Source of the DNA: Lederbergia lenta NBRC 16444
GTDB lineage: Bacteria; Bacillota; Bacilli; Bacillales; Bacillaceae_C
DNA: 64,000 nt
NCBI RefSeq assembly: GCF_001591545.1
Contig: NZ_BCVC01000001.1
Coordinates: 620,001-684,000, forward strand
Reading direction: 5' to 3'
Shown: piece by piece, positions 34,320 through 43,363 of the stretch
Numbering within the stretch: the first letter of the stretch is position 1
How the letters are laid out: each line of letters begins with the position of its first letter
Made by a program: the position numbers and the translations under genes
Notes under the pieces: generated by a model
The model's database searches: none
Seen by the model: only the letters and a program-made list of their open reading frames with translations
What the model was told of the DNA's origin: nothing

Positions 34320-35131
34320 TGAAATTAGGTGTAAATTCTGTTCTGTTTAAGGATTTTGATTTTGCTACTGCGGCAAGACAAATTGCACTATGTGGATATG
34401 ATGGGGTTGAAATTTCAGCGATAAAGGGAATGTGTGAACATCTTGAATTAGATCGCTGGAAAGAGCAAGCGGATGAATTACGTTCCATAGTAAAAGATAA
34501 TGGACTTGAGTTCCTATCAATGGAAGTAGCTTCTTTAGATGAGGAACGTCTTATTTTGGCCTTTGAAGCAGCAGTTGAAATAGGAATTCCTATTGTAAAC
34601 GTTGGTCCTGGTGGGAAAACAGGTGTAGAAGCGGATCTACAACATTCTATTGAAACCCTTTATAGACTGTCTGAGAAAGCAGAAAGTTACGGTATCACAC
34701 TATGTGTGAAGGCGCATATTGGAAATGCTATTTATAATACAGAGACTACACTTCAGGCAATGGAAGAAATCCCATCACCTGCATTTGGAATTGATATGGA
34801 CCCGAGTCATATATATCGTGGAAACGAAAATCCAGAGGAAGAGCTGCCTAAAGTGTTAAGTAAGGTAAAACATGTCCATATACGGGATTGCAAAGGCCGT
34901 GCTACAGGTCCAGGTGAAATTAAAAACCAAGCATGTGGACGTGGAGACATTGATTTATATGCATATTGTAAGGCGATGGTGGATGGTAATTACTCGGGAC
35001 CGGTATGTTTAGAAGTAATTGGAGCAAATAAGCACTCATTGGCGGATGTCTCCATCGTCGCAGCAGAAAGTTATGGATATCTAAATGCGTGTTTAAAAGC
35101 GCTTGGAGCTAGGAAGCCGAAACTAGTATAG
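34316..35131 (+). CDS. Xylose-isomerase-like TIM-barrel protein (isomerase/epimerase/lyase family), third
   Basis: A 271-residue TIM barrel. Candidate metal ligands: Glu in SMEVASL, His in VKAHIGN, Asp/His in GIDMDPSHIY, His in HVHIRDC and Glu in CLEVIG. It starts with ATG 34316 inside the stop region of the dehydrogenase gene (or ATG 34319), after GGAGGTG. It lies between the Gfo/Idh and the second sulfatase-like gene and probably works on the same substrate series. Confidence 0.87.
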   Translation: MMKLGVNSVLFKDFDFATAARQIALCGYDGVEISAIKGMCEHLELDRWKEQADELRSIVKDNGLEFLSMEVASLDEERLILAFEAAVEIGIPIVNVGPGGKTGVEADLQHSIETLYRLSEKAESYGITLCVKAHIGNAIYNTETTLQAMEEIPSPAFGIDMDPSHIYRGNENPEEELPKVLSKVKHVHIRDCKGRATGPGEIKNQACGRGDIDLYAYCKAMVDGNYSGPVCLEVIGANKHSLADVSIVAAESYGYLNACLKALGARKPKLV

Positions 35132-35146
35132 AAGGGATGATATGGA

Positions 35147-36544
35147 ATGAAAAAGAAACCAAATGTTATATTGTTTGGGATTGATAGTCTTCGCAGGGAT
35201 CGAATGAGTTCCTATGGTTATAAGCGCTTAACAACCCCTCATATAGATAAGTTTGCTGAAGGCGGAGTACTATTTGAAAATCATTTCAGTCCCAGCATTC
35301 CAACAACTCCTGGATATGCTTCGATGATAACGGGGATGGATTGCTTTGGGACTGATGTAGTCGCACTGAGACACAAGGGACCACTAGGTGATCATGTGAA
35401 GACACTTCCCGAAATATTGGGAGAGAATAATTATAATACAACTTGTATAGGTTTTACTGGTAATCCCTCTTCCAGAGGATTTCAAAAGTATCTGGATTAT
35501 GAAGGATGGAAGCCAGATGAAACGGGGCGTTGTCCAAAGGCGGAAAACTTAAATAATATTGCAATTCCTGAACTAAAGAGACTTTCTAAGGAAGATAAAC
35601 CATTTTTCTTATTTTTACGGCATATGGATCCTCATTCGCCGTATTTACCACCTAGGCCGTACGAAAGAATCTTTTATGATGGGGATGAATGTGATCCAAC
35701 GAATCATTCATTGGAAGAATTGAAGAAGTTTAAACCTTTCGCTGATTTTATTACCTCGTGGCTTCCAAAAGGGTGTACAGATTCTGACTATGTCGATGCA
35801 CAATATGATGGTGCGGTTGCATACATGGATGCATGTATACAAAACATCTTTACAACAGTAGAAACACTTGGAATAGAAGAGGAAACATTAATTATCATCA
35901 CATCTGATCATGGTGAAACATTAAATGAGCATGGATGTTGGTATGATCATCATGGGCTATATGAGCATAATTTAGTTGTACCCTTAATTTTAAAATACCC
36001 TGGGAAATTACCTGCTGGACGAAGATTCTCTGAATTCTCATTTATTAAGGATTTGATGCCGACCGTCTTGGAACTTTTAGAAATCAAAACAGAGATTAAC
36101 TTTGATGGTCGTAATCTTATATCATTAATTACTGGAAGTAATGAGTCGTTTTCTATGGAATCAGAGTTTTATATTACGGAATGTACATGGATGCGAAAAC
36201 ATGGTTGGCGGACACCAGAATGGAAATTAATTCGTTCTTTAGAGCCAGATATTCATTTCAAGCCAGAAATCGAATTATACAATATTTTTACAGATCCGAA
36301 AGAGTTAATAAATGTAGCGGAAAAGGAACCACAAATTGTAAATATGCTGCTAGGCAGAATGGATGCTTATATTACGAAACGAGAGAAGGAGACAGGCCGT
36401 ACGAACCCAATGTATACGAATCTACAATGGCATGGACTGGACCGCGGCCCGTTTGAAACATCACAAGAAGCATATGATTCAATGTATATTGGATCGATAA
36501 GCAATGCACAACAATTACAAGAAAAAGATAAAGAAAAAGTGTAA
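35147..36544 (+). CDS. Sulfatase-fold hydrolase with Thr at the nucleophile position, second paralogue
   Basis: A 465-residue cytosolic enzyme, no signal peptide. Asp13 in FGIDSLRRDR and DHGE at 254-257 are metal-site elements. The active-site segment is PTTPGYASMITG: Thr53 occupies the formylglycine position, Pro55 is kept, but Tyr57 replaces the Arg of C-x-P-x-R. The T-x-P-x-x-x-x-x-x-T-G pattern fits nucleotide pyrophosphatase/phosphodiesterases, whose nucleophile is Thr. Shared with the first paralogue: DPHSPYLPP, FYD---DPTN, and EHGCWYDHHGLYE. No sulfatase-maturing enzyme is encoded in the window. A hairpin separates it from the next dehydrogenase gene. Confidence 0.87.
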   Translation: MKKKPNVILFGIDSLRRDRMSSYGYKRLTTPHIDKFAEGGVLFENHFSPSIPTTPGYASMITGMDCFGTDVVALRHKGPLGDHVKTLPEILGENNYNTTCIGFTGNPSSRGFQKYLDYEGWKPDETGRCPKAENLNNIAIPELKRLSKEDKPFFLFLRHMDPHSPYLPPRPYERIFYDGDECDPTNHSLEELKKFKPFADFITSWLPKGCTDSDYVDAQYDGAVAYMDACIQNIFTTVETLGIEEETLIIITSDHGETLNEHGCWYDHHGLYEHNLVVPLILKYPGKLPAGRRFSEFSFIKDLMPTVLELLEIKTEINFDGRNLISLITGSNESFSMESEFYITECTWMRKHGWRTPEWKLIRSLEPDIHFKPEIELYNIFTDPKELINVAEKEPQIVNMLLGRMDAYITKREKETGRTNPMYTNLQWHGLDRGPFETSQEAYDSMYIGSISNAQQLQEKDKEKV

Positions 36545-36555
36545 GCACCATCGAT

Positions 36556-36584
36556 AGTGGTTCGAAAATCTATCTCGAACCACT
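36556..36584 (+). terminator. Hairpin after the second sulfatase-like gene
   Basis: AGTGGTTCGA pairs with TCGAACCACT (10 bp, 9-base loop). No T run follows, so partial termination or mRNA processing is more likely than full stop; the next gene starts 25 bases later. Confidence 0.5.
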
Positions 36585-36609
36585 TATAAGATAGAAGGGA
36601 GGAGAATTT

Positions 36610-37617
36610 TTGATAAAAGTAGCTGTTGTCGGAGTGAATAATATAGGGAAACTGCATTGTCTTTATTATAAGGAAAACCAAGAGGTTGAATTTATAGCAG
36701 TTTGTGATTTAAACAAGGATTTGGCTAATACTGTGGCGAATGATTATAATGTCAAAGCCTATACAGATATAAGTGAAATGCTTCAAAAAGAAGACATAGA
36801 TGTAGTGAGCATCGCTACTGGTGGTAAAGAAAACGGCTCTCACCATTATGAGCCAGCAATGATTGCTATTGAAAATGGTAAGGATGTTTTAGTAGAAAAG
36901 CCACTTTCCAATAATATAGAAGAAGCAAGAGAAATGGTAGCCTTTGCTCGCTTGAAAGGAGTTCGCCTTGCTTGTAATCTTAATCATCGTTTTGTGCCAA
37001 CGGCCTATCGTGCGAAGGAATGGATTGAAAAAGGAGAACTTGGCACACTACTTTTTCTTAATATGAGATTGACAATAGGGAATCCTAATGAGTCCAGTCC
37101 GTGGATTCATCTAAGGGCTCTCCATCCTCATTCCATTGATGTGATACGTTATTTTGGAGGAAATATTCGACGGGTACAAGCATTTATGACAAAAGCACCT
37201 GGTAGAACCGTTTGGTCTACTGCGTCTATCAATCTTGAATTTGAGTCGGGTGCAGTAGGACATTTGACTGGAAGCTATGATATGGATAATCGTCACCCAA
37301 TTGAATATTGTGAAGTTGCCGGAACGAAAGGGAGATTTACGATAGAAGATGTGTATGACAAAGTGACCTATTATCCGCATAATAATACAGAATTGAAAGT
37401 GGTTCGTAACTCGGTATTGTCTGGAGTGAATGGTTTTAATGAAACTTTTAAAAATCGTCTCGATACCTTTATTGATGAGGTGAAAAATGCAGCACCTCCG
37501 GAACAAATTACTGGAAACGGAGCAGAGGCCTTGTGCGCGCAAGAAGTTATTGAAGCTGCAATTCTTTCCCAAAAGGAAAATGGGAGTGTAATCAATGTGC
37601 AAAGCATGGCTGAATAA
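36610..37617 (+). CDS. Gfo/Idh/MocA-family oxidoreductase, second of a paralogous pair
   Basis: A 335-residue protein starting at TTG 36610, six bases after AAGGGAGGAG. The Rossmann motif reads GVNNIG, with Asn in place of the middle Gly that its paralogue at 33297 keeps. EKP motif VEKPLSNNIEEA and the block SSPWIHLRALHPHSIDVIRYF are conserved. The Asn substitution may change cofactor fit. It ends the dehydrogenase/TIM/sulfatase/dehydrogenase cluster. Two paralogues could act on two stereoisomers or on two positions of one substrate; this is inference. Confidence 0.88.
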   Translation: MIKVAVVGVNNIGKLHCLYYKENQEVEFIAVCDLNKDLANTVANDYNVKAYTDISEMLQKEDIDVVSIATGGKENGSHHYEPAMIAIENGKDVLVEKPLSNNIEEAREMVAFARLKGVRLACNLNHRFVPTAYRAKEWIEKGELGTLLFLNMRLTIGNPNESSPWIHLRALHPHSIDVIRYFGGNIRRVQAFMTKAPGRTVWSTASINLEFESGAVGHLTGSYDMDNRHPIEYCEVAGTKGRFTIEDVYDKVTYYPHNNTELKVVRNSVLSGVNGFNETFKNRLDTFIDEVKNAAPPEQITGNGAEALCAQEVIEAAILSQKENGSVINVQSMAE

Positions 37618-37749
37618 ATATTCTAAAAAGTTTTGTACTATAAGCTAGTAAAAAAGCATATTTTTTTGCCACTATATGAAAGCCCTTACAATAAAAGATG
37701 AGAAAACTAATGGATGATTTCATTTTACCTTGCAATAGGGGGAGTAGAG

Positions 37750-38661
37750 ATGATTGCAACGAAATATCAAAGTAGTGAGTATATGGATACAGATGAATTT
37801 CCATTTTGGATCCGACGATTTTATCACGATGCTTCAAACGTTCCACCAGCTCACTCTCATGAATTCATAGAATTAGTATTTGTTGTACAAGGTTGTGCTA
37901 AACATATTTTCGAAGGTCAGTCATATCAGATAAAAACAAATGACGTTTTTATTATTAATCCAGGTGAGATTCATACGTTTCAAATTGAATCAGGGGAAGA
38001 GTTTGAAATTATTAATTGCTTATTTCTTCCAAGTTTAATTCAAGATTCTTTATTAAAAGAGCTAGGTGTATCACGTTCTATGGATTACTTTTATATTCAC
38101 CCTTTTTTAAATAAGAGCGAGCGTTTTCATCATCTTATTAATTTAGGTGAGGGTTATTCAAGTCGTTTTTACTCCTTATTAGAAGGGATGATGTATGAAT
38201 ATAATAAAGAAAATGCATGTTATTCTACGCTAATTCGGTTGCAATTAGTAGAACTATTAATTATTTTATCTCGAATATATAACGAAAAAAAATCAAATAT
38301 TCATCATCCTTTTAGTAGAGAAAGTGAAAATCAATTACTTGTTCAGCGTATTAACGGCTATTTAACAAGAAACTATGATCAAAAAATTTCGATTCCAACG
38401 CTCTGTCATTTATTTAATATTAGTCCACGCCATTTAAACCGTATATTTAAGCAAGAAATGGGACGTACTGTAGTGGAGGTACTTCATAGTATTAGAATCA
38501 AAAAAGCGAAACAATTTTTGTTAGAGTCCAATGATAAAGTAATTAATGTAGCTATTAAAGTAGGATATGACGACCCCGCATTTTTTAGCAGATTATTTCG
38601 GCGAATGGTCGGTTGCTCTCCAGGTAAATATAAAGAAAATACTTACTCTTCGGTTAATTGA
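37750..38661 (+). CDS. AraC-family transcriptional regulator, second
   Basis: A 303-residue regulator with an N-terminal cupin sensor (SHEFIELVFVVQG, then NPGEIHTFQ) and C-terminal double helix-turn-helix (ISIPTLCHLFNISPRHLNRI and VINVAIKVGYDDPAFFSRLF). Start at ATG 37750 after GGGGGAG. Only 18 bases separate it from the ATP sulfurylase gene, so it may head the sulfate operon and link it to the adjacent catabolic genes. Its target sites were not identified. Confidence 0.9.
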   Translation: MIATKYQSSEYMDTDEFPFWIRRFYHDASNVPPAHSHEFIELVFVVQGCAKHIFEGQSYQIKTNDVFIINPGEIHTFQIESGEEFEIINCLFLPSLIQDSLLKELGVSRSMDYFYIHPFLNKSERFHHLINLGEGYSSRFYSLLEGMMYEYNKENACYSTLIRLQLVELLIILSRIYNEKKSNIHHPFSRESENQLLVQRINGYLTRNYDQKISIPTLCHLFNISPRHLNRIFKQEMGRTVVEVLHSIRIKKAKQFLLESNDKVINVAIKVGYDDPAFFSRLFRRMVGCSPGKYKENTYSSVN

Positions 38662-38679
38662 CTAGAAGGAGGAAAAATA

Positions 38680-39864
38680 GTGAATGAAACATTACGAGTT
38701 AACTCGATTATTCAGCCACATGGTGGTGTCTTAATTAATAGAGAAGTGATAGGAATGGAAAGGGAGCGTTTACTAAAAAAAGCCAAACAATTATCCTCTC
38801 TCATCCTCTCTGAATGGAGTATTTCAGATTTAGAATTAATTGCTAATGGAGGATTTAGCCCATTAGTAGGCTTCATGGGACGAGAAGACTATGTAAGGGT
38901 AATAGAGGAAATGCGCTTGGCGAATGGTCTTGTATGGAGTATTCCAATTACATTACCGATTTCGCTAGAGGAGGCCGCATCAATTGCAATTGGGCAAGAA
39001 ATAGCCCTTAAAGGTAGAGATGGTCAAATCTATGGGCTGTTAAAAGTAAAGGAAAAATACACATATGATAAAAAACAAGAGGCAAGACTTGTATATGGAA
39101 CTACGGATGAATCGCATCCAGGAGTAAGAAAGGTCTTTGGACAGGGAGATATTTATTTAGCTGGCCCTATTCGTCTTCTAAATCGTCCGAGTCATGGGGA
39201 ATTTATAGATTATTATAAGGATCCCCAAGAAACGAGAGAGATGTTTGCTCGTTTAGGTTGGGAAAAGGTGGTAGGGTTTCAAACGCGTAACCCGGTCCAT
39301 CGTGCACATGAATATATACAAAAGACAGCGTTAGAAAGTGTAGACGGGTTATTGTTAAATCCGTTGGTAGGTGAAACAAAATCGGACGATGTTCCAGCGC
39401 CTATTAGGATGGAGAGTTATGAGGTGCTGCTTGAGAATTATTATCCGAAGGACCGTGTGCGGTTAGTAATATATCCAGCTGCTATGCGATATGCTGGTCC
39501 AAAAGAGGCGGTCTTACATGCGCTAGTAAGAAAAAATTATGGTTGTACCCATTTTATTATCGGAAGGGATCATGCGGGCGTAGGAGATTTTTATGGTACG
39601 TATGAGGCACAAAAATTAGTCAGTCAAGTAGAAGGGGAATTGGGAATTAATATTTTTAAGTTTGAGCATGCGTTTTATTGTACACAATGTGGAAATATGG
39701 GAACTTCTAAAACTTGTCCCCATGATCATGAGTTTCATGTTCATTTAAGTGGAACGAAAGTACGTGAAATACTACGTAAGGGTGAAAAGCCACCAAAAGA
39801 GTTTTCCCGACCTGAGGTAGCGGAAGTATTAATTAAAGGAATGCGTGAAAAGAAAGAAACGTGA
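38680..39864 (+). CDS. sat: Sulfate adenylyltransferase (ATP sulfurylase)
   Basis: A 394-residue Sat. It makes adenosine 5'-phosphosulfate from ATP and sulfate. The nucleotide-binding motifs [12 protein letters not shown] and [12 protein letters not shown] are intact, as is the zinc-ribbon-like [13 protein letters not shown] segment near the C-terminus. Starts with GTG 38680, six bases after AAGGAGG. The permease gene follows after three bases. With APS kinase encoded nearby, the products give PAPS; genes for its reduction (cysH, sulfite reductase) are not in the window. Confidence 0.95.
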   Translation: MNETLRVNSIIQPHGGVLINREVIGMERERLLKKAKQLSSLILSEWSISDLELIANGGFSPLVGFMGREDYVRVIEEMRLANGLVWSIPITLPISLEEAASIAIGQEIALKGRDGQIYGLLKVKEKYTYDKKQEARLVYGTTDESHPGVRKVFGQGDIYLAGPIRLLNRPSHGEFIDYYKDPQETREMFARLGWEKVVGFQTRNPVHRAHEYIQKTALESVDGLLLNPLVGETKSDDVPAPIRMESYEVLLENYYPKDRVRLVIYPAAMRYAGPKEAVLHALVRKNYGCTHFIIGRDHAGVGDFYGTYEAQKLVSQVEGELGINIFKFEHAFYCTQCGNMGTSKTCPHDHEFHVHLSGTKVREILRKGEKPPKEFSRPEVAEVLIKGMREKKET

Positions 39865-39867
39865 GCG

Positions 39868-41649
39868 ATGACTATGACAATAGAAATTGGTTTTGTATTA
39901 CTTGTCATTATTTTAATGATGCTAGCACTCGTATTTGAAGTTAGTCGACCAGAAATCATTGTTTTCACAGCATTATCTATTTTTATGTTAAGTGGTTTGT
40001 TAACAGTAGAGGAAGCAATAGAAGGTTTCTCGAATGAGGGAATGCTGACTATCGCATTACTCTTCATCATCGCAGCAGCTATACAAAAATGTGGCCTTGT
40101 AGACCGCGTGGTTACAAAGTTATTGGCTGGAAATAAATCCGATCAATGGGCAATTGCTAAAATACTAACACTGGTGGCTGGGGTATCAGCTTTTTTAAAT
40201 AATACTCCTATTGTTGTTACCTTAACTCCTATTTTACGTAAATGGTGTGAAGAAAATAATTTATCGCCATCAAAATTTTTATTACCATTATCATATGCGA
40301 CGATTCTAGGTGGAACATTAACCTTAATAGGCACATCTACTACTCTAGTTGTTCATGGAATGCTTCTTAATTTGGGGATAGAGGGATTTTCGTTTTTTCA
40401 AACAGGAGTGATTTCTATTCCAGCAGTTATATTAGCACTTGTTTTTATCGTAACAATCGGTTATAAAATACTCCCTAATCATCAGGTGATGACAGATACA
40501 GTTAGAGAACAAAGTAGAGAATATTTATCACAAATGTTTGTTGAAGATACTTTTCCCTATATGAATAGTTCGGTAGAAGAGGCAGGTTTACGAAGTTTAA
40601 AGGGGTTATATTTAATAGAAATTATTCGTGATAAGGAAAAATTATCACCAGTCAAATCAACGACAATAATTAAAAGTGGTGATCGTCTTATCTTTACAGG
40701 ACTGATTTCAACCATTGTGGAATTAGAGAAGATGCAAGGTTTGCGGTTAGAAACTGGTTCAGAGTTAACATTAAATATGCTGAGAAATGGCAATATACAA
40801 TTAGTAGAAGCTGTTGTTTCTCATCATTCATCCTTATTATATAAAAGAATTAAAGACTCCCATTTCCGAAGTGAATTTGATGCCGGTGTCATAGCAGTTC
40901 ACCGACACGCAGAAAGAGTGGTAAATAAAATTGGCGATATCACATTAAAAACAGGTGATACGCTTTTATTATTATGTGGACCAGACTTTGAGAAAAAAAT
41001 AAAGCAATCTAACGATTTTTATATTACTACTCCGTTACACACGCCACCAATACTAGAAGATCAACGAAAAGGGTGGCTTTCGGTGATAGCATTAGTGACC
41101 ATGATTATTTTGGTTACATTCCATATGATTTCGATGTTTAAAGCAATGACACTTGTTGTTATTTTGTTATTAATCATAAAAGTAGTCACACCAGAGGAAG
41201 CGATGAAATCTGTTCATTTTCAAGTACTACTATTAATAGCAAGTGCATTTGGCATAGGTACAGCCTTATTGAAAAGTGGAGCTGCCACCTTCCTTGCAGA
41301 AGGAATTGTTCATATTATACAGCCGTATGGCATTATGGCAATTATAGTGTCTATATATATTCTGACCAATGTCCTGACAGAAATGATTACAAATAGTGCA
41401 GCTGCTGTCATTATGTTCCCTATATCAATAGAAATAGCTTCACAAATGCAAATTGATCCTATCGCAATTGTGCTTGCAATCACAATTGCCTCGTCAGCTA
41501 GTTTCTCTACCCCAATAGGATACCAAACAAATCTTATTGTATATGGACCAGGTGGATACAAATTTAAGGATTACCTGAAAATTGGAATACCATTAAACAT
41601 TATTGTGATGTTATCAACGATCACTATGATTAAAATAATATGTTTTTAG
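39868..41649 (+). CDS. SLC13/DASS-family permease with two RCK_C (TrkA-C) domains, probable sulfate transporter
   Basis: A 593-residue membrane protein: an N-terminal set of helices with the family motif around NTPIVVTLTPIL and TLIGTSTTLVVHG, a soluble middle (about 215-380) made of two RCK_C domains (GLYLIEIIRD, IKSGDRLIFTG; then FDAGVIAVHRHAER, TLKTGDTLLLLCG), and a C-terminal set of helices with TEMITNSAAAVIMFP. This architecture is known from SAC1/YbiR-like sulfate and anion carriers. Three bases after sat, so sulfate is the likely cargo. Confidence 0.88.
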   Translation: MTMTIEIGFVLLVIILMMLALVFEVSRPEIIVFTALSIFMLSGLLTVEEAIEGFSNEGMLTIALLFIIAAAIQKCGLVDRVVTKLLAGNKSDQWAIAKILTLVAGVSAFLNNTPIVVTLTPILRKWCEENNLSPSKFLLPLSYATILGGTLTLIGTSTTLVVHGMLLNLGIEGFSFFQTGVISIPAVILALVFIVTIGYKILPNHQVMTDTVREQSREYLSQMFVEDTFPYMNSSVEEAGLRSLKGLYLIEIIRDKEKLSPVKSTTIIKSGDRLIFTGLISTIVELEKMQGLRLETGSELTLNMLRNGNIQLVEAVVSHHSSLLYKRIKDSHFRSEFDAGVIAVHRHAERVVNKIGDITLKTGDTLLLLCGPDFEKKIKQSNDFYITTPLHTPPILEDQRKGWLSVIALVTMIILVTFHMISMFKAMTLVVILLLIIKVVTPEEAMKSVHFQVLLLIASAFGIGTALLKSGAATFLAEGIVHIIQPYGIMAIIVSIYILTNVLTEMITNSAAAVIMFPISIEIASQMQIDPIAIVLAITIASSASFSTPIGYQTNLIVYGPGGYKFKDYLKIGIPLNIIVMLSTITMIKIICF

Positions 41650-41652
41650 TTT

Positions 41653-41688
41653 TCTAGAAAATATTTGTTTCTAGATCGCTTTTTAAGG
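41653..41688 (+). terminator. Hairpin after the SLC13 permease gene
   Basis: TCTAGAAA pairs with TTTCTAGA (8 bp, 7-base loop), then TCGCTTTTT. Moderate terminator. Confidence 0.55.
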
Positions 41689-41699
41689 AAGCAATCTAC

Positions 41700-41850
41700 T
41701 GCTAGCTCAAAATGCTCAGCAACTGGAAAACTTCGTGGTTCTTCCTACGATAAGTCAACATCGGTTCGTCTTGTTAGGCTGATCGCGTTTCTCTAATCTT
41801 GTCAGGAGGAAATGATTGTAAATTCTGCGGGTGCAGTTTGTACATCGCTA
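41700..41850. repeat. Dispersed intergenic repeat, copy B
   Basis: Shares AAACTTCG, CTACGATAAGTCAACAT, GGCTGATCGCG and AGTTTGTAC with the other copies. It fills the gap between the permease and cysC and ends at the cysC ribosome binding site. Confidence 0.7.
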
Positions 41851-41861
41851 AGGAGGGATGG

Positions 41862-42464
41862 ATGGTGGAATCTATGAATATCACATGGCATGATTCACAA
41901 GTGACGAAAGAAGAAAGACAGAAATTGCATGAACATCAAAGTGCAATTTTATGGTTTACAGGATTATCTGCCTCTGGAAAATCTACGCTCTGTGTAGAGA
42001 TCGAAAAGAAATTACATGAACGAGGGATAAGTACGTATATTTTGGATGGGGATAATGTTCGTCATGGTTTAAATAAAGGGCTTGGATTTAGTCCAGAGGA
42101 TAGAACGGAAAATATTCGTAGAATTGGCGAAGTATCAAAGTTATTTATTGATGCGGGAGTAATTACATTAACTGCCTTTATTTCCCCTTATAGAAAAGAT
42201 CGTGAAATGGTTCGTGAACTAGTGAATCAAAAAGAGTTTATAGAGATATATGTAAAATGTAATATTGAAGAATGTGTGAAACGTGATCCCAAAGGGTTAT
42301 ACGAAAAAGCAAGAAATGGAGAGATTAAAGACTTTACGGGGATCAGTGCTCCTTATGAAGAACCGATCAACCCAGAAATAGTGATAGAAAATGACAAGCA
42401 ATCTATAGAGGTATCTGTTGATCAAGTTATCCGATATTTATTAGAGAAAAACTACTTAGATTAA
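41862..42464 (+). CDS. cysC: Adenylyl-sulfate kinase (APS kinase)
   Basis: A 200-residue kinase that phosphorylates APS to PAPS. P-loop [31 protein letters not shown] and FISPYRKDR are all conserved, as is [18 protein letters not shown] near the C-terminus. Start at ATG 41862, five bases after AAGGAGGG; the in-frame stretch upstream is repeat B, not coding. Third gene of the sulfate module. Full PAPS synthesis is present, but the use of PAPS (reduction or sulfotransfer) is not shown by this window. Confidence 0.95.
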   Translation: MVESMNITWHDSQVTKEERQKLHEHQSAILWFTGLSASGKSTLCVEIEKKLHERGISTYILDGDNVRHGLNKGLGFSPEDRTENIRRIGEVSKLFIDAGVITLTAFISPYRKDREMVRELVNQKEFIEIYVKCNIEECVKRDPKGLYEKARNGEIKDFTGISAPYEEPINPEIVIENDKQSIEVSVDQVIRYLLEKNYLD

Positions 42465-42532
42465 TAAGTAATGATAGGAGAAATAGAGGATAGCTAGATA
42501 TTGCTACGAGGTAGCAGTTCTGTACTGAAAAG

Positions 42533-42590
42533 TAGACAAAAATGCAACCAAGTGATCCAATTCATGGAACCTTGGTTGTATTTTTGTCTA
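42533..42590 (+). terminator. Rho-independent terminator of the sulfate module
   Basis: A 20-bp stem, TAGACAAAAATGCAACCAAG with CTTGGTTGTATTTTTGTCTA (one G-U), 18-base loop. Strong structure, T-rich 3' arm. Confidence 0.85.
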
Positions 42591-42778
42591 TTAGTTATTG
42601 ACAAAAAAAAGCGATACATCATAAAAGGGTTTTAATGGTGAAGTTACCTCTTGAGTATCTATCTAATAAGCGTACTTTCAATAATCAAGTGGAAGATCAT
42701 GGTAATATAATGTAGAATTATGTGAAAAGGGGAAATTTTATAAAGTTTAATTTGAATGATTAGAGAGAGGTGTTAGAT

Positions 42779-43363
42779 TTGATCAAGGGATTGCTGCGTA
42801 AAGTCCTTAAAAAAGATCATGAATCGGAAAGAGTAATCTTTGAAATGTTCTATGAACGAGTTTATTTTACTGCCTATTACATAGTACAAGATCGTGATCT
42901 AGCACAGGATGTTGTACAAGATACCTTTGTGAAGGTGTTTAAACATATACATACAGTTGAAAATGGAGAAAAGCTTGGTGCATGGATAGCCGCCATTGCG
43001 TCGCGAACCGCAATTGATCAATTACGAAAAGTAAAAAGAAGGAACGATATTGTCACGGAAGACGTCATTATTAATGAGCAGTTAGCTAAAGAAAATGATT
43101 TTATATCAAGTGTAGAAATTACAGTGGAAAAAAAGTTGTTAAAAAACATATTGCTTCAGCAAATTGATCAGCTAAAACCGGAGCATAAGCAAGTTATCAT
43201 ACTAAGATATTTGCATGATATGACATATGAAGAGATAGCAAATGCAATAGAAATTAACGTAGCAACGGTTAGGTCTCGAATTCACCGGGCAAAAATACAA
43301 CTGAAAAAGTCAATTGAAAGTCAACCAGCTGTAAAGGAGATGATATTTAATGTCACAATATAA
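42779..43363 (+). CDS. RNA polymerase ECF-type sigma factor
   Basis: A 194-residue sigma-70 family protein. Region 2 (MFYERVYFTAYYIVQDRDLA, QDVVQDTFVKVFKHI) and region 4 with its helix-turn-helix (MTYEEIANAIEINVATVRSR) are both present. I place the start at TTG 42779, six bases after GAGGTG; a GTG at 42770 is possible but overlaps that site. Overlaps the membrane anti-sigma gene by 14 bases. A TATAAT lies at 42706-42711. The stimulus is unknown. Confidence 0.88.
   Translation: MIKGLLRKVLKKDHESERVIFEMFYERVYFTAYYIVQDRDLAQDVVQDTFVKVFKHIHTVENGEKLGAWIAAIASRTAIDQLRKVKRRNDIVTEDVIINEQLAKENDFISSVEITVEKKLLKNILLQQIDQLKPEHKQVIILRYLHDMTYEEIANAIEINVATVRSRIHRAKIQLKKSIESQPAVKEMIFNVTI

Noticed and set aside
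21229-36544. Calling both sulfatase-fold proteins arylsulfatases
   Set aside because: Neither has C/S-x-P-x-R; the nucleophile position is Thr and the Arg is replaced by His or Tyr.
37111-37602. 163-residue minus-strand frame inside the Gfo/Idh gene at 36610
   Set aside because: Antisense to a well-conserved gene, Ser/Cys/His-rich shadow with no ribosome binding site.
41799-41861. N-terminal extension of CysC with CKFCGC motif
   Set aside because: It is translated repeat B; ATG 41862 follows AAGGAGGG and begins like known CysC.
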